64,000 bases of DNA from Pseudomonadota bacterium. GTDB lineage: Bacteria > Bdellovibrionota_C > UBA2361 > OMIW01. The notes beneath the pieces were generated by a model. The model did not search any database. It was not told the DNA's origin and worked only from the letters and a program-made list of their open reading frames with translations. Below are positions 27,561 to 38,463 of this stretch, in pieces. Each line of letters starts with the position of its first letter. Position 1 is the stretch's first letter. Both the position numbers and the translations under genes were made by a program. The DNA lies in the NCBI GenBank assembly GCA_900299205.1, contig OMIW01000062.1, forward strand, positions 10,001-74,000. Reading direction: 5' to 3'.

Positions 27561-27962
27561 CTAAGATACCGTCATCAAAATTTCACCGCCCACATGAGCC
27601 TTCCGCGCTTGCGAGTCCGTCATCACTCCTTGCGGAGTTGACACGATAGCGACTCCCAATCCTGCTCGAACCTTTTTTAGCTCATCCACACGGGCATACA
27701 CTCGCCTCCCACTTCTACTTACCCTACGACATTCCCGAATCACGGGCCTGCCGGTTTTTCCGTAGCGTAGGGTTACTATAAAGTCAAACCCTCCCCTCCC
27801 CGGGACAGACTCTCGGCGGTACCCTCCGACAAATCTCTCCGACGAAAGAACCTCAAGAACCCGCTCGACTTGGTTTGAGCCCAGTATCCTTACTGTATCG
27901 CTCCCAATCATCTGAGCGTTGCGAATTCGCGTCAGCATGTCGGCTAGTGGATCTAATATCAT
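27561..27962 (-). CDS. rpsH: 30S ribosomal protein S8
   Basis: 133 residues beginning MILDPLADMLTRIRNAQ, with the C-terminal signature VSTPQGVMTDSQARKAHVGGEIL. It follows rplE by 67 bases; the rpsN gene (S14) usually found between them is not present here, so S14 must be encoded elsewhere. Confidence 0.96.
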   Translation of the reverse strand: MILDPLADMLTRIRNAQMIGSDTVRILGSNQVERVLEVLSSERFVGGYRRESVPGRGGFDFIVTLRYGKTGRPVIRECRRVSRSGRRVYARVDELKKVRAGLGVAIVSTPQGVMTDSQARKAHVGGEILMTVS

Positions 27963-28029
27963 ATTTTTCCTTTACTCTCAGCCAATTTTGGCCTCAACAC
28001 CCGATTAACCCAGAACCCCTTGTCGTCCT

Positions 28030-28569
28030 TTACTTCCGGAAAGGCAAACCAAGAAGCCTCAAAAGTTCTCTAGCTTCATCATCACTCTTTGCACTCGTAA
28101 TGATTGAGATATCCATACCCCGGATCCTGTCTAGCTTATCAATATCGATCTCAGGGAAAACTATCTGTTCTTTCAAGCCCATCGTATAATTACCATTACC
28201 GTCGAACCCTTTTTTGGGTATCCCACGGAAATCCCTCAGCCGGGGAAGTGCTACCGAAATGAAACGGTCAAGAAATTCATACATTCTCCGATTCCGGAGA
28301 GTTACCATACAACCAACCGCCGCACCTTGACGGAGTTTGAAACTGGCGATACTCTTCCGCGCCCTTGTTATCATTGGCTTCTGTCCGCTGATCTGCCGCA
28401 TTGCATAGTCGGCAAATTGCATTGCCTTCGGATTCGCCGATGCCTCACCAACACCTGAGTTAAGGACAACCTTAAGAACCCGGGGAACCTCCATGGGGCT
28501 TTTATACTGGAACTCCTTCATTAGGGCGGGGACGACTTCGTTTTTATACCTATCGGATAGCCGAGTCAT
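28030..28569 (-). CDS. rplE: 50S ribosomal protein L5
   Basis: The normal 179-residue L5 starts at ATG 28569 ([16 protein letters not shown]), with GAGG 8 bases upstream, and includes the 5S rRNA-binding loop KITLN-like [16 protein letters not shown] and the C-terminal [20 protein letters not shown]. The frame stays open upstream to an ATG at 28650 that overlaps the rplX stop (TAATG); it would add 27 residues of unusual, Ser/Asn/Arg-rich sequence and is less likely. Confidence 0.95.
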   Translation of the reverse strand: MTRLSDRYKNEVVPALMKEFQYKSPMEVPRVLKVVLNSGVGEASANPKAMQFADYAMRQISGQKPMITRARKSIASFKLRQGAAVGCMVTLRNRRMYEFLDRFISVALPRLRDFRGIPKKGFDGNGNYTMGLKEQIVFPEIDIDKLDRIRGMDISIITSAKSDDEARELLRLLGLPFRK

Positions 28570-28649
28570 GAGCGACCTCACTTTGCTGTTACTTCTGTTG
28601 TAGGCCGATAACCGACCCTTCCTATTTACACCCAATAGTACACCGTCCA

Positions 28650-29027
28650 TTACCTCGGCGATGCCACCTCAGTGAATTCCCTGGTCAATGGATGGCGATA
28701 GCCACGGACCTTGGTTCCGTCCAAACGAATCGACGTGCCTAGCCGCACAGGCCTCTTCAAGTCGTGAACATAGAACATCACGTTCGAGAGATGAATTGAC
28801 CCCTCCTTACGGAGAATCGCACCTTTCTCCCCCGCTCTGCTTGCTCGCTTGTAAAACGCCTTCAGATTCAACCCCTTTACGATTACTCTATCGCCTTGAA
28901 ACTTAAGGATTGTACCCACCTGAGACACCAGGGGGTTTTTTACTTTGTTTCCCCCAGATATCACCATCACCGTATCCCCCACCTTAAGAAGGGTGTGTGT
29001 CCGGCTGTTTTTATCAATACTCTTCAT
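28650..29027 (-). CDS. rplX: 50S ribosomal protein L24
   Basis: 125 residues; the KOW motif region [17 protein letters not shown] and [18 protein letters not shown] are typical of L24, followed by the [11 protein letters not shown] strand. It is about 20 residues longer than E. coli L24, with extra residues at both ends. It sits between rplN and rplE. Confidence 0.94.
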   Translation of the reverse strand: MKSIDKNSRTHTLLKVGDTVMVISGGNKVKNPLVSQVGTILKFQGDRVIVKGLNLKAFYKRASRAGEKGAILRKEGSIHLSNVMFYVHDLKRPVRLGTSIRLDGTKVRGYRHPLTREFTEVASPR

Positions 29028-29039
29028 AGACTAATCCAA

Positions 29040-29408
29040 TTAAAGAACCTCGGGAGCGAGTGATACTATCTTCATGAACTTCTTTGCACGGAGCTCTCTT
29101 GCAACAGGCCCAAATATACGGGTTCCAACAGGCTCCTTGCTGGCATTGATGAGGACCGCAGAGTTATCATCGAACCGGAGTGACTGACCATCGGCTCGGG
29201 ATATGGAACTCGCGGTCCTTACAACTACCGCCTTATGGACGCTACCCTTTGCGATTTTGCTATTTGCAAGTGCCTCCTTGACTGCCACCACAATTACGTC
29301 ACCGACCCGAGCGTATCTGCGACGCGACCCTCCGAGTACCTTTACACATACCACCTTTCGTGCGCCTGAATTATCTGCCACATCAAGGATGGATTTCATC
29401 TGAATCAT
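29040..29408 (-). CDS. rplN: 50S ribosomal protein L14
   Basis: 122 residues beginning [21 protein letters not shown], the family-standard start, with AGGAG six bases before the [31 protein letters not shown] is the conserved C-terminal half. L14 contributes to the subunit interface. Confidence 0.97.
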   Translation of the reverse strand: MIQMKSILDVADNSGARKVVCVKVLGGSRRRYARVGDVIVVAVKEALANSKIAKGSVHKAVVVRTASSISRADGQSLRFDDNSAVLINASKEPVGTRIFGPVARELRAKKFMKIVSLAPEVL

Positions 29409-29481
29409 TTTTTTCTCCTGTAGATTCTGGGCATTTATCCGAAACCGTAACTTCGCTTGGGCCTAAGAGGCCCTTGGGAAG

Positions 29482-29742
29482 CTAGTTAGCCCTCCGAATG
29501 ACCTCCTTGACGATCCACCTCTTCCGGCGACTTAGAGGCCTTGTCTCCTCTATGCGGACAAGGTCACCCACCCCACACTCAAGAAGATCGTTGTGCGCGA
29601 GGAATTTCTTCGTCCTACGAATATATTTTTTATATAGCGGATGCTCGACGCGGCGGGTAACCCCCACAACGACGGTCTTCTCCATCTTGTCGCTTAAAAC
29701 CAACCCCTGTTGACTCTTTCGTGATTTGTTTTCTATTTCCAT
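29482..29742 (-). CDS. rpsQ: 30S ribosomal protein S17
   Basis: 86 residues with S17 phrases [29 protein letters not shown] (OB-fold) and [17 protein letters not shown] 29742 is chosen since GGAGGGG lies five bases upstream; the ATG at 29784 would add 14 unrelated residues. Confidence 0.96.
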   Translation of the reverse strand: MEIENKSRKSQQGLVLSDKMEKTVVVGVTRRVEHPLYKKYIRRTKKFLAHNDLLECGVGDLVRIEETRPLSRRKRWIVKEVIRRAN

Positions 29743-29789
29743 ATTACCCCTCCGGTTGGCGGTAGGCCCAAATAGAGAAACCATTCAGG

Positions 29790-30017
29790 TCATGCCGTTC
29801 GCTGACCAGCTTGACGCGATAGTTCTCTTTTCCTCAGCTCTGTCTCAATCCGTGCCAAATCCCTCCTAGCTGCTGAGGAAGCCTGGCCCGCCTCTCCCTG
29901 ACCAACAGCAACCCGAAAACGACTCTTCATAAGCCCCTCGGCTGCCTCAATTCTCTTTCTTTTGAGCTCTTCTAGGGATAAGCCCGACAGCTCAGCTAAT
30001 AAATCACGCCTCTTCAT
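29790..30017 (-). CDS. rpmC: 50S ribosomal protein L29
   Basis: 75 residues forming two helices: ELSGLSLEELKRKRIEAAEGLMKSRF and the conserved RRDLARIETELRKRE. L29 lies at the tunnel exit and is part of the docking site for trigger factor and SRP. Confidence 0.95.
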   Translation of the reverse strand: MKRRDLLAELSGLSLEELKRKRIEAAEGLMKSRFRVAVGQGEAGQASSAARRDLARIETELRKRELSRQAGQRTA

Positions 30018-30051
30018 GGCAATCTCCGAAAACTTTAAGTCTGACCATCCC

Positions 30052-30477
30052 CTAAAGTAGCGTCACGCCGCGAGCGACGAACTTCGTCTTGAATGGAAGC
30101 TTCGCCGCTGCAAGACGAAACGCCTCAGCAGCTACACTCTCTGAAACACCTGTCATTTCATAAAGAAGACGACCAGCACGAACCTCGGCAACCCAATATT
30201 CGGGGGACCCTTTCCCGGAGCCCATCCGCGTCTCGGCCGGCTTCTTGGTAATAGGCTTATCAGGAAACACTCGAATCCAAATCTTTCCCCCTCGCTTTAC
30301 ATGACGAGTCATTGCAATACGAGCTGCCTCAATCTGACGGCTAGTAAGCCAAGCGGATTCAACCGCCCTCAAACCGAAATCGCCGAATGAAAGCGAGCAG
30401 CCTCTCGTCTCAACACCCTTCAGGTGCTGAGCCATTTTCATTTGCTTCCTATACTTTGGTTTCCTAGGCGAAAGCAT
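30052..30477 (-). CDS. rplP: 50S ribosomal protein L16
   Basis: 141 residues beginning [14 protein letters not shown], with [27 protein letters not shown] and [16 protein letters not shown], all diagnostic. L16 orders the A-site finger and peptidyl transferase region. Confidence 0.97.
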   Translation of the reverse strand: MLSPRKPKYRKQMKMAQHLKGVETRGCSLSFGDFGLRAVESAWLTSRQIEAARIAMTRHVKRGGKIWIRVFPDKPITKKPAETRMGSGKGSPEYWVAEVRAGRLLYEMTGVSESVAAEAFRLAAAKLPFKTKFVARGVTLL

Positions 30478-30523
30478 TTTCTGTCTCCTTTAACCAGACT
30501 ACGATTTGGCGCCGCTTGAAATA

Positions 30524-31195
30524 TTATAGTTGAAGCGCCTCAATTCCCCCCTGTTCCCTTTGAGAGAATCGCTCTCCCTTGAAAACCCACGTCTTGACAC
30601 CAATTATACCGTAGGTAGTTTTAGCTTCGGCCGTGCCGTATTCTATATCAGCCCGTAGCGTATGCAATGGTATCCGGCCCTCTTTTTGACTCTCGGACCT
30701 AGCAATGTCGGCCCCGTTGAGACGCCCACCAACTACTACTTTGACCCCCTCAGCCCCGCTCCTCATCGCCTTCCCAACGGCATCCTTCATAGCCCTGCGG
30801 AAGTTTACTCGTCTCTCAAGGCTGAAAGCTATCCCTTCTGCAAGCAGTTGGGCATCCATTTCCGACTTTCGACTCTCGACGATGTTCAGTGCTACCTTCT
30901 CTTTCGATCTTTTTACTAATTCGCAGAGCTCCTTCTTCAGATGCTCTATATCTTTTCCCTTTTTGCCAATAACCAACCCCGGCTTGGCCGCGAATATATT
31001 CACCTTCACCCTTTCCCCGGCGCGCTCTACTTCGACCCGGCTGATACCCGCAGAGACTAGTTTGGATTTTACGAACGCCCGGACCCTTAGGTCCTCACCA
31101 ATGTGGCGAGCGGCATCCCTGGTGGAAAACCACTTCGACTCCCACCCATATAAAATACCGGTTCGAAGCCCGCGTGGATGTGTTTTCTGACCCAT
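30524..31195 (-). CDS. rpsC: 30S ribosomal protein S3
   Basis: 223 residues beginning MGQKTHPRGLRTGILYGWES, with the KH-domain GxxG loop in VIGKKGKDIEHLKKEL and the C-terminal GRLNGADIARSESQKEGRIPLHTLRADI. S3 helps form the mRNA entry channel. Confidence 0.97.
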   Translation of the reverse strand: MGQKTHPRGLRTGILYGWESKWFSTRDAARHIGEDLRVRAFVKSKLVSAGISRVEVERAGERVKVNIFAAKPGLVIGKKGKDIEHLKKELCELVKRSKEKVALNIVESRKSEMDAQLLAEGIAFSLERRVNFRRAMKDAVGKAMRSGAEGVKVVVGGRLNGADIARSESQKEGRIPLHTLRADIEYGTAEAKTTYGIIGVKTWVFKGERFSQREQGGIEALQL

Positions 31196-31243
31196 AGTTT
31201 TTAATCCCGATATATACCCTTCGAATGCCAGCTAGCTTAATCG

Positions 31244-31618
31244 CTATCGATTTCGAGCGCTAAGCACAACTGTAATGTGTGATGACCTCATCCTTATCGG
31301 AGAGGCACTACCACGTGCTCTTGGCATGCTCCTTTTCAGCGTTACGCCGGAATCTACATAAGCCTCGGACACGTACAGTGAATCCACGTCAACTCGACCT
31401 GAACGCGTATCCACGGCGTTCGCTACCGCCGACTGGATTAGCTTCTCGGCTAGCCTAGCGGTCTTTTGCTTTTGGAACCGAAGCGCGTTTAGTGCGTGTG
31501 CCACCGAGGCGCCACGAACCATATCTATGATAAGACGAGCTTTCTGTGGCGACACTCGCGCTCCACGAAGTCGACTCACGGACACCGCACTTTCCATTTT
31601 ACTTTTTTCCCGACCCAT
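31244..31618 (-). CDS. rplV: 50S ribosomal protein L22
   Basis: 124 residues with RGARVSPQKARLIIDMVRG and the tunnel loop ending VTLKRSMPRARGSASPIRMRSSHITVVL. The start ATG 31618 has AAGGA seven bases upstream. L22 lines the nascent peptide tunnel; the loop shows no deletion. Confidence 0.96.
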   Translation of the reverse strand: MGREKSKMESAVSVSRLRGARVSPQKARLIIDMVRGASVAHALNALRFQKQKTARLAEKLIQSAVANAVDTRSGRVDVDSLYVSEAYVDSGVTLKRSMPRARGSASPIRMRSSHITVVLSARNR

Positions 31619-31633
31619 TGCCTGTTCCTTAAT

Positions 31634-31906
31634 TTACTTCTTACCTGATTTTGAAGAATGGCCATGGTAAGCGCGGGTTGGAGAGAACTCCCCAAGCTTG
31701 TGCCCCACCATGTTTTCGGTAACAAATACTGCTTGGAAAGTCTTTCCATTGTGAACCGCAAACGTCAGTCCAATCATCTCCGGGATGATAGTCGACCGTC
31801 GAGACCAGGTCTTTATTGGACCCTTGTGCGCACCCGATTTTGCCCGCCCAATCCACTTGGCAAGACAGTTATCTAAAAATGGACCTTTCTTGACTGACCT
31901 TGGCAT
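31634..31906 (-). CDS. rpsS: 30S ribosomal protein S19
   Basis: 90 residues from [18 protein letters not shown], the standard S19 start, with [20 protein letters not shown] and the C-terminal [19 protein letters not shown]. The ORF is open to ATG 31924, but the six extra residues are not family-like. Confidence 0.97.
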   Translation of the reverse strand: MPRSVKKGPFLDNCLAKWIGRAKSGAHKGPIKTWSRRSTIIPEMIGLTFAVHNGKTFQAVFVTENMVGHKLGEFSPTRAYHGHSSKSGKK

Positions 31907-31930
31907 GGCTTCCCCCAAATCCAATTAAAT

Positions 31931-32761
31931 CTACTTCTTCGCACCTCTTCGGCGAATGATGAACGCCGCTGTTCTCTTGTTCTTCCTCGTCTTAAAACCT
32001 TTAGCGGGAACGGCTGTCCGAGAAACAGGATGCCGACCACCAGAAGTCTTCCCTTCTCCCCCACCCATCGGGTGATCAACGGGGTTACGGGCGACACCCC
32101 TATTCTTCGGCCGAATACCGAGCCAACGGCTTCTCCCTGCCTTGCCAAACTCCTGATTGGAATGATCGGCGTTCCCCACACCACCGACCGTCGCATAACA
32201 CTCAGATAAAATTTTTCTCATCTCACCAGAAGGTAGCTTGACCAACGCATACTTCCCCTCTTTAGCAACCAATTGCGCCGCATTGCCGGCGGAACGAACT
32301 AGTTGCCCCCCTCGACCAGGCTTCAACTCAAGATTATGGATCGGCTGCCCTGTGGGAATGCTCCGCAAAGGAAGTGCGTTACCCACTCTTACCTCGACCG
32401 ACTCTCCCGCCATTACTGTGCTCCCCACCGACAATCCCTGGGGTGCGAGTATGTAGGTCTTAGCTCCATCAGCATACGACAGGAGAGCAAGATGAGAAGA
32501 GCGATTTGGATCATACTCGAGAGCAACAACCCTTGCAGGAACGTCACGCTTTGAGCGCCGAAAGTCCACCACCCGGTACCGTCTTTTATGCCCTCCGCCT
32601 GTATTAACATTTGTGACTCTTCCCTGCGAGTTACGCCCGCCGGACGAGGAACGTTTGCCAAGCAATCCCTTCTCTGGAGCCTTGTCGGAAAGCTGACTAA
32701 GGTCAACCCTAACGGCGTGTCTCCTTCCTGCCGTCATTGGACGAAAACGTCGCAGCGCCAT
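31931..32761 (-). CDS. rplB: 50S ribosomal protein L2
   Basis: 276 residues beginning [17 protein letters not shown], with [17 protein letters not shown] and the catalytic-centre histidine region [18 protein letters not shown]2 is needed for subunit joining and peptidyl transferase activity. Confidence 0.97.
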   Translation of the reverse strand: MALRRFRPMTAGRRHAVRVDLSQLSDKAPEKGLLGKRSSSGGRNSQGRVTNVNTGGGHKRRYRVVDFRRSKRDVPARVVALEYDPNRSSHLALLSYADGAKTYILAPQGLSVGSTVMAGESVEVRVGNALPLRSIPTGQPIHNLELKPGRGGQLVRSAGNAAQLVAKEGKYALVKLPSGEMRKILSECYATVGGVGNADHSNQEFGKAGRSRWLGIRPKNRGVARNPVDHPMGGGEGKTSGGRHPVSRTAVPAKGFKTRKNKRTAAFIIRRRGAKK

Positions 32762-32763
32762 AC

Positions 32764-33075
32764 TTAAACTCCTTCAAGGACATTAACTTCACTACCCTCA
32801 GCGAGCGTGATATAAGCCTTTTTATATCCCGCCCTCTTCCCAACTGAACGCCCGACTCTTTTCGGCTTGCCCTTGTACCGTACGGTTCGAAGACCTACCA
32901 CCTTAACCTTAAAGACTCTCTCGACGGCAAGCCTAATTTCACTTTTATTCGCCCGTGGATCTACGGTTAGCACCAACAGCCCTGTGGACATAGCCTTCTC
33001 GGTTAAGACTGGCGCCTTTAAAATCGCATAATGATGCGGGTCAGCCTGCTTCCCCTCTTGAATTCTACTATTCAT
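32764..33075 (-). CDS. rplW: 50S ribosomal protein L23
   Basis: 103 residues; [15 protein letters not shown] and [29 protein letters not shown]-like text mark L23. Its 5' end overlaps the rplD 3' end by 8 bases. L23 lies at the tunnel exit and contacts trigger factor and SRP. Confidence 0.96.
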   Translation of the reverse strand: MNSRIQEGKQADPHHYAILKAPVLTEKAMSTGLLVLTVDPRANKSEIRLAVERVFKVKVVGLRTVRYKGKPKRVGRSVGKRAGYKKAYITLAEGSEVNVLEGV

Positions 33076-33739
33076 TACCAGCCTCCTCTATTCGCGCGCC
33101 CATTCTTTGCTCCACGACACCTTCGATGGACTTGAGGGTCGCCTCCGACATAACGATATAGCGGCTACGAACGAGATCGTACACATTGACCCCCTCTGAG
33201 CCTATTACCGTAACACCCTCAATATTCCTAAATGACAACGCCACCTTGGCTTCTTGCGAGCCCAAAACTATCAGGACAGACCCCTTGGTTGCCCCTAACG
33301 ATTTAAGCAGTGATGCCCCTTCTTTAGTTTTTCCAGTGCAGCAACCTAGGTTGTCTAACACGACGAGACGTTTACCATCAACAACGTCCGTCAATGCAGA
33401 GGTTAGGGCGGTAAGACGAACTTTTTTGTTTAAACTGGTCTCATAGGAACGTGGACGGGGCCCGTGAACAACTGCGCCACCAACCCAAAGTGGAGAAATC
33501 GATGAACCGGCCCTCGCTCGACCTGTACCCTTCTGGCGATAAGGCTTCTTGCCCCCCCCCTTCATCGCACTCCTTTCGAGCGCACTATGTGTCCCAGCGC
33601 GCCGCTTGGCTAATTGCCAAACGACCGTAGCGTGCACGGCGACCTGTGATTTCGGACTTCCAAAGACCCGTGGGGAAAGACCGATCGACCGAGAGACCGA
33701 ACCTCCAGAATTCACCAGGTCATATGTAATTGCATCCAT
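33068..33739 (-). CDS. rplD: 50S ribosomal protein L4
   Basis: About 223 residues with the L4 signature RAGTHSALERSAMKGGGKKPYRQKGTGRARAGS-type loop (KGGGKKPYRQKGTGRAR) and the C-terminal domain (VTVIGSEGVNVYDLVRSRYIV). ATG 33739 (MDAITYDLVN) fits the family; a GTG at 33769 would add ten residues. L4 is the autoregulator of the S10 operon in E. coli. Confidence 0.95.
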   Translation of the reverse strand: MDAITYDLVNSGGSVSRSIGLSPRVFGSPKSQVAVHATVVWQLAKRRAGTHSALERSAMKGGGKKPYRQKGTGRARAGSSISPLWVGGAVVHGPRPRSYETSLNKKVRLTALTSALTDVVDGKRLVVLDNLGCCTGKTKEGASLLKSLGATKGSVLIVLGSQEAKVALSFRNIEGVTVIGSEGVNVYDLVRSRYIVMSEATLKSIEGVVEQRMGARIEEAGNE

Positions 33740-33778
33740 AATTGTTCTCGACCCTAATCTTTTCACCACCGGCCCAGG

Positions 33779-34438
33779 CTAGTTCTTCCTGGCCTTTCTT
33801 ATAACGACAAGACCCCCTTTCGAGCCCGGAATACCGCCCTTTACAATGAGAAGGTTTTCCTCTGCCCTTACCCCCACGACCTGTAGGTTCTGTAAAGTGA
33901 CCGCCTCGCCCCCCATCCGCCCTGGCATTTTTTTGTTCTTAAAAATCCGACCAGGAAACTTACGGCAACCCACCGACCCAATATGCCGACGATATTCGTG
34001 AGTCCCTCTCGTCGCCGGCTGCCCTTTCGTATGGAAGCGCCGTACTACCCCCTGAAAGCCCTTGCCGACCGAAGTCCCAGAAACATCAACCAGATCCCCA
34101 TCCTTAAAAACGTCTCCGACCTTGATTTCGGTTCCGACCGAGTCCCACCCAAAATTCGACGGCGAACACCGTATTTCTCTAACGTGTTCGAAGGCTCCTA
34201 CCCCAGCCTTATCAAATAGGCCTCTCTCTGGCTTTGCCACCCGGGAAGCCTTCCTAGGCTCGAATCCGAGTTGAACACCGTCGTATCCTTGTTTGGCTTT
34301 TTCAAGGACTTGCAGAACATAGCACGGCCCCGTCCTAATAACAGTGACTGGAACTGTTTCACCTTCACCAGTGAAGACCTGCGTCATTCCGACCTTCACC
34401 CCTAGGATGCCTTGTGGGTACACTCTTTCGGTCGTCAT
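33779..34438 (-). CDS. rplC: 50S ribosomal protein L3
   Basis: 219 residues; GILGVKVGMTQVFTGEGETVPVTVI and RRFHTKGQPATRGTHEYRRHIGSVG with GRMGGEAVTLQNLQVV are diagnostic. L3 starts large-subunit assembly and reaches toward the peptidyl transferase centre. Confidence 0.97.
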   Translation of the reverse strand: MTTERVYPQGILGVKVGMTQVFTGEGETVPVTVIRTGPCYVLQVLEKAKQGYDGVQLGFEPRKASRVAKPERGLFDKAGVGAFEHVREIRCSPSNFGWDSVGTEIKVGDVFKDGDLVDVSGTSVGKGFQGVVRRFHTKGQPATRGTHEYRRHIGSVGCRKFPGRIFKNKKMPGRMGGEAVTLQNLQVVGVRAEENLLIVKGGIPGSKGGLVVIRKARKN

Positions 34439-34516
34439 TTGACCCTCTCATGAGTTTCTTTAACTGACATTAATGAGAAACCCTCTTCGGGAACTCAACT
34501 ATAATTTTACAGCTAC

Positions 34517-34834
34517 CTACTGGAGCTTTATCTCCACATCGATACCTGTTGACAATTCAAGCTTTCCAAGTTCATCCAATGTCTGAAGAGTCGGCTCGAG
34601 AATGTCAATGAGGCGCTTATGGATCCTAAGCTCAAATTGCTCGCGGGACTTTTTATCCGCAAAGGTCGACCGCTGGACGGTATACTTTACGGTCCTGGTC
34701 GGTAGAGGGATAGGACCCGCAACACGACCCCCCGTCCTACGAACGATCGTGACGATCTCTGCCACTGCCGTGTCCAGGAGGCCGTGATCAAACCCCTTCA
34801 AACGGACTCTCATCTGTTGATTGCCAACCATCAT
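34517..34834 (-). CDS. rpsJ: 30S ribosomal protein S10
   Basis: 105 residues; [21 protein letters not shown] and [18 protein letters not shown] are diagnostic of S10, which also serves as NusE in antitermination. First or second ATG is possible (MMVGNQQ). It opens the S10 gene order after tuf. Confidence 0.96.
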   Translation of the reverse strand: MMVGNQQMRVRLKGFDHGLLDTAVAEIVTIVRRTGGRVAGPIPLPTRTVKYTVQRSTFADKKSREQFELRIHKRLIDILEPTLQTLDELGKLELSTGIDVEIKLQ

Positions 34835-34938
34835 GACTCTATACCTTGCCTAAATTGCCCGCACCCTTTTGGAAACATGGCCTTTAACCACGAATCCCTA
34901 AGGGGGCGGCCAAGTATTACCAATCCTATCTCTCGACC

Positions 34939-36135
34939 CTACTCGATGATTTCGGTAACAACCCCTGAGCCAACGGTTCTACCGCCCTCACGGATTGCGA
35001 ACCGAACTCCGCGCTCCATCGCGATTGGCTGAGCCAACTCGACATCTATGTTGATGTGATCCCCGGGCATAGCCATCTCTACCCCGTCCGGCAACTTGAT
35101 GCTACCTGTCACATCTGTTGTACGAAAATAAAACTGGGGTCTGTACCCTGAGAAGAACGGTTTATGACGTCCACCTTCTTCTTTCTTTAATATATAAGCC
35201 TCTGCTTTGAACTTGGTGTGAGGTTTGATCGAACCCGTCTTAGCTAAGACCTGGCCCCTCTCTATATCGTCGCGCTTCAATCCGCGAAGTAGACACCCGA
35301 CATTATCCCCAGCAAATCCCTCCTCCAGGGACTTGTTGAACATCTCCACACCCGTAACGGTGGTCTTCGTTGTAGCGCGTAGCCCTACAATCTCCACTTC
35401 TTCGCCGACCTTGATCTTACCGCGCTCGATACGACCTGTTGCGACAGTTCCTCTCCCAGCAATGGAGAACACATCTTCTACCGACATCAGGAATGACTTA
35501 TCCACTTCTCGCTCAGGAACAGGAATGTAGTCATCGATTGTCGATAGCAGCCTGTCAATGCAGCCTTTTCCGAGATCTCCCTCTTCGAGGTTAAGGGCCT
35601 TCAATGCGCTACCTCTAATAATAGGGGTGTCATCGCCCGGAAAATCATATTTATTCAGTAGATCACGTACCTCCATTTCTACGAGCTCAAGCAACTCTTC
35701 GTCGTCGACAATGTCAACCTTATTGAGAAACACAACGATTTTCGGGACTCCCACCTGTCGCGCTAGAAGGATGTGCTCCCGTGTCTGAGGCATAGGACCA
35801 TCGGCGGCACTCACAACTAAGATGGCCCCGTCCATTTGAGCAGCTCCAGTAATCATGTTCTTGACATAGTCAGCGTGACCAGGACAATCAACATGAGCGT
35901 AGTGTCGACCAGCGGTCTCGTACTCGACGTGAGCACTCGCGATAGTTACAGTCTTGGTCGCATCACGCACCGTTCCACCTTTCGCGATATCCGCATAGCT
36001 CTTCTCCTTAGCGAGAGCCTTCGAAGCTTGAACTTTAACAAGGGCGGCCGTGAGAGTCGTTTTGCCGTGATCGACATGGCCTATAGTTCCTACGTTCACA
36101 TGATCTTTTGTTCTTTCAAACTTTGCTTTTGACAT
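34939..36135 (-). CDS. tuf: Elongation factor Tu
   Basis: 398 residues with the GTPase motifs GHVDHGKTT (P-loop), [20 protein letters not shown] and SALKAL, and the C-terminal tRNA-binding barrels. EF-Tu delivers aminoacyl-tRNA to the ribosomal A site. Only this copy is in the window; the second tuf normally found upstream of tRNA-Trp/secE is absent there. The His of PGHAD is retained. Confidence 0.98.
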   Translation of the reverse strand: MSKAKFERTKDHVNVGTIGHVDHGKTTLTAALVKVQASKALAKEKSYADIAKGGTVRDATKTVTIASAHVEYETAGRHYAHVDCPGHADYVKNMITGAAQMDGAILVVSAADGPMPQTREHILLARQVGVPKIVVFLNKVDIVDDEELLELVEMEVRDLLNKYDFPGDDTPIIRGSALKALNLEEGDLGKGCIDRLLSTIDDYIPVPEREVDKSFLMSVEDVFSIAGRGTVATGRIERGKIKVGEEVEIVGLRATTKTTVTGVEMFNKSLEEGFAGDNVGCLLRGLKRDDIERGQVLAKTGSIKPHTKFKAEAYILKKEEGGRHKPFFSGYRPQFYFRTTDVTGSIKLPDGVEMAMPGDHINIDVELAQPIAMERGVRFAIREGGRTVGSGVVTEIIE

Positions 36136-36229
36136 AGATATCTCCGTTCACCTGGCTAATATATAAACATGACAGCGGACGACACCGCTTTCTAACTACT
36201 GCTTGAACAGTCTCACATCCCTCACACAC

Positions 36230-37228
36230 TTACTTTTTTATAATTCCTTCAGCAACATGATTCGGAACTGGCGCATAGTGATGGTATTCCATCGTAAAAG
36301 TGGCCCTACCTTGAGAACTTGACCGAAGATCGGTAGAGTAGCCAAACATTTCGGCCAACGGAACCTCTGCCTTGATAGCCTGCGCTCCTGAACGTGGCTC
36401 CATACCCAGAATCCGTGAGCGGCGCCGGTTTATATCCCCAACGATATTACTTACAAAGTCATCCGGACACACGACCTCTACTGACATAATTGGTTCAAGA
36501 AGCTGTGGCCCTGCCTTTCGACAAGCCTCCTTCACACACATCGAACCAGCTATCTTGAAAGCAATTTCGCTGGAGTCAACTTCATGGAAGCTACCAAAAT
36601 AGAGGACGACTTTGGTATCAATCACCGGGAAACCAGCCAATATCCCACCGCCGAGCGCTTCCTTAACACCCTTTTCAACAGCGGGAATGAATTCCTTCGG
36701 AATCACCCCTCCCTTTATCTCATCATGGAATTCGTTCCCCTTTCCAGCTTCAAGAGGACTAACCCTAAGGAATACATGGCCGAACTGCCCCTTACCGCCA
36801 GACTGTTTTGCATACTTAACTTCGTGCTCAACTTCTCGCGTTATTGTCTCCCGGTATGCTACTTGTGGCTTCCCTGCCTTAGTCTCAACCCCATACTCCC
36901 GGAATAGTCGCTGTTGAATGATATCAAGGTGTAATTCTCCCATCCCAGCGATAATCGTTTGGCCGGATTCCTCGTCCGTAAAAACCTTGAGCGACGGATC
37001 TTCTTTTGAGAGTTTCATCAAAGACAGACCCATTTTCTCCTCATCGGCCTTTGTTTTTGGCTCGATAGCTATGCTAATCACCGGGTCCGGCGCATGTATT
37101 GATTCAAGGAGTATTGGCGAACCTTCATCCGATAAAGTATCCCCTGTATAGGTTTCCTTAAGACCAACGGCTGCTCCAATATCTCCAGCCGAGAGTTCCT
37201 TAACCTCTTCTCTCTTGTCTGCATGCAT
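36230..37228 (-). CDS. fusA: Elongation factor G, C-terminal part (frameshifted gene)
   Basis: Domains III to V of EF-G in one frame: [22 protein letters not shown] (domain III), [19 protein letters not shown] (domain IV start), and the C-terminal [24 protein letters not shown]-like tail. The first in-frame ATG is 37228, but the homologous sequence continues upstream to about 37250 ([18 protein letters not shown]), directly behind the stop of the N-terminal ORF. Together the two parts make a normal EF-G of about 700 residues, so this is one gene with a frame change between positions 37251 and 37260. Confidence 0.9.
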   Translation of the reverse strand: MHADKREEVKELSAGDIGAAVGLKETYTGDTLSDEGSPILLESIHAPDPVISIAIEPKTKADEEKMGLSLMKLSKEDPSLKVFTDEESGQTIIAGMGELHLDIIQQRLFREYGVETKAGKPQVAYRETITREVEHEVKYAKQSGGKGQFGHVFLRVSPLEAGKGNEFHDEIKGGVIPKEFIPAVEKGVKEALGGGILAGFPVIDTKVVLYFGSFHEVDSSEIAFKIAGSMCVKEACRKAGPQLLEPIMSVEVVCPDDFVSNIVGDINRRRSRILGMEPRSGAQAIKAEVPLAEMFGYSTDLRSSSQGRATFTMEYHHYAPVPNHVAEGIIKK

Positions 37229-37256
37229 TTTAACGATTCGACCGATACGCTCCCGC

Positions 37257-38336
37257 TTACCTGCGCGTATTCAAAACAGAAGTCCCTGCCGCAATGGTAC
37301 CTGAGTAAACGCGAAAGAACGTAAGACCTCCAACATATGGATCGCTTACTATCTTGAAAGCAAGCGCAGAAAAGGGCTCTGCTGCGTCTGCCTCTCTTAC
37401 TAGCTTTTCTACAAGCTCGGCTGGCTTATTCGCATCATCCGGAGATATACCCTGAACGGCAGGAATATCAAGCGGAGATGGGAGGTAATCAATAACAGCA
37501 TCAAGGAGCGGTTGTACGCCTTTATTCTTGAAAGCACTCCCACACAGAATTGGGAATATCTCCATGGCTAGAGTTCCCGTACGTAGGGCGGACATAATTT
37601 CAGACGCTGAAACCTCTCCCCCAGCCAGGTATTTTTCCATAATGGAATCATCCAGGTCGGCAACGGCCTCTACAAGCCGTTCTCGAGCCTTCATTGCCTG
37701 GTCCTTCAAATCAGAGGGAACATCTCGAATCTCAAACCGTGCCCCCTTAGTCTCTTCGAGATAAACGACTGCCTTCATGGTGAGCAGATCGATTACTCCT
37801 AGAAATTCAGATTCTGCTCCAATTGGAATCTGTATTGGGACGGCATTAGCGCCTAAGCGCTCTTTTATCGCCTGGACGCACTTCTCAAAGTTGGCGCCCA
37901 TCCGATCCATTTTATTCACAAAGCAAAAACGCGGGACCCGGAACTTGTTCGCTTGACGCCACACAGTCTCCGACTGGGGTTCGACGCCACTCACTCCATC
38001 AAATACAGCCACGGCGCCATCTAGAACGCGCAAACTTCTCTCGACTTCGATTGTGAAATCTACATGACCAGGGGTGTCGATAATATTTATGCGATGGGTT
38101 GGCTTATCCCCAAGCGACCCCGACCACTCGCAAGTAGTGGCAGCGGAGGTAATAGTAATCCCTCTCTCCTGCTCGAGCTCCATGTAATCCATGGTCGCTC
38201 CCCCTTCATGAACTTCCCCTATCTTGTAGTTCTTGCCAGTATAATAGAGAATGCGCTCTGTCGTAGTTGTTTTACCAGCATCAATATGAGCCATGATGCC
38301 TATATTTCGAGTTTTTGATAAATCAATTTTGGCCAC
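37257..38336 (-). CDS. fusA: Elongation factor G, N-terminal part (frameshifted gene)
   Basis: The GTPase domain and most of domain II: P-loop [48 protein letters not shown] and [14 protein letters not shown]. The frame ends ...SVLNTRR then TAA at 37257, where the family continues with a Gly-Lys-Arg-Glu-Arg type turn; that text resumes one base later in the next frame. A loss of two G residues in an AGGGGTAAG-like run would explain it. EF-G drives translocation, so either the sequence has an error here, or a second fusA exists, or ribosomes shift frame. Confidence 0.92.
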   Translation of the reverse strand: MAKIDLSKTRNIGIMAHIDAGKTTTTERILYYTGKNYKIGEVHEGGATMDYMELEQERGITITSAATTCEWSGSLGDKPTHRINIIDTPGHVDFTIEVERSLRVLDGAVAVFDGVSGVEPQSETVWRQANKFRVPRFCFVNKMDRMGANFEKCVQAIKERLGANAVPIQIPIGAESEFLGVIDLLTMKAVVYLEETKGARFEIRDVPSDLKDQAMKARERLVEAVADLDDSIMEKYLAGGEVSASEIMSALRTGTLAMEIFPILCGSAFKNKGVQPLLDAVIDYLPSPLDIPAVQGISPDDANKPAELVEKLVREADAAEPFSALAFKIVSDPYVGGLTFFRVYSGTIAAGTSVLNTRR

Positions 38337-38463
38337 AGCTCATATCCTGAGAAAAACTATAAAAGCTACGTATGCGACCCTTGGTGGGATTCACAGAGCT
38401 TGAATTCGAGCGTTGAAGTTTTAAATACCTGCCTATACAACTACACTTCGATGATCACACGGA

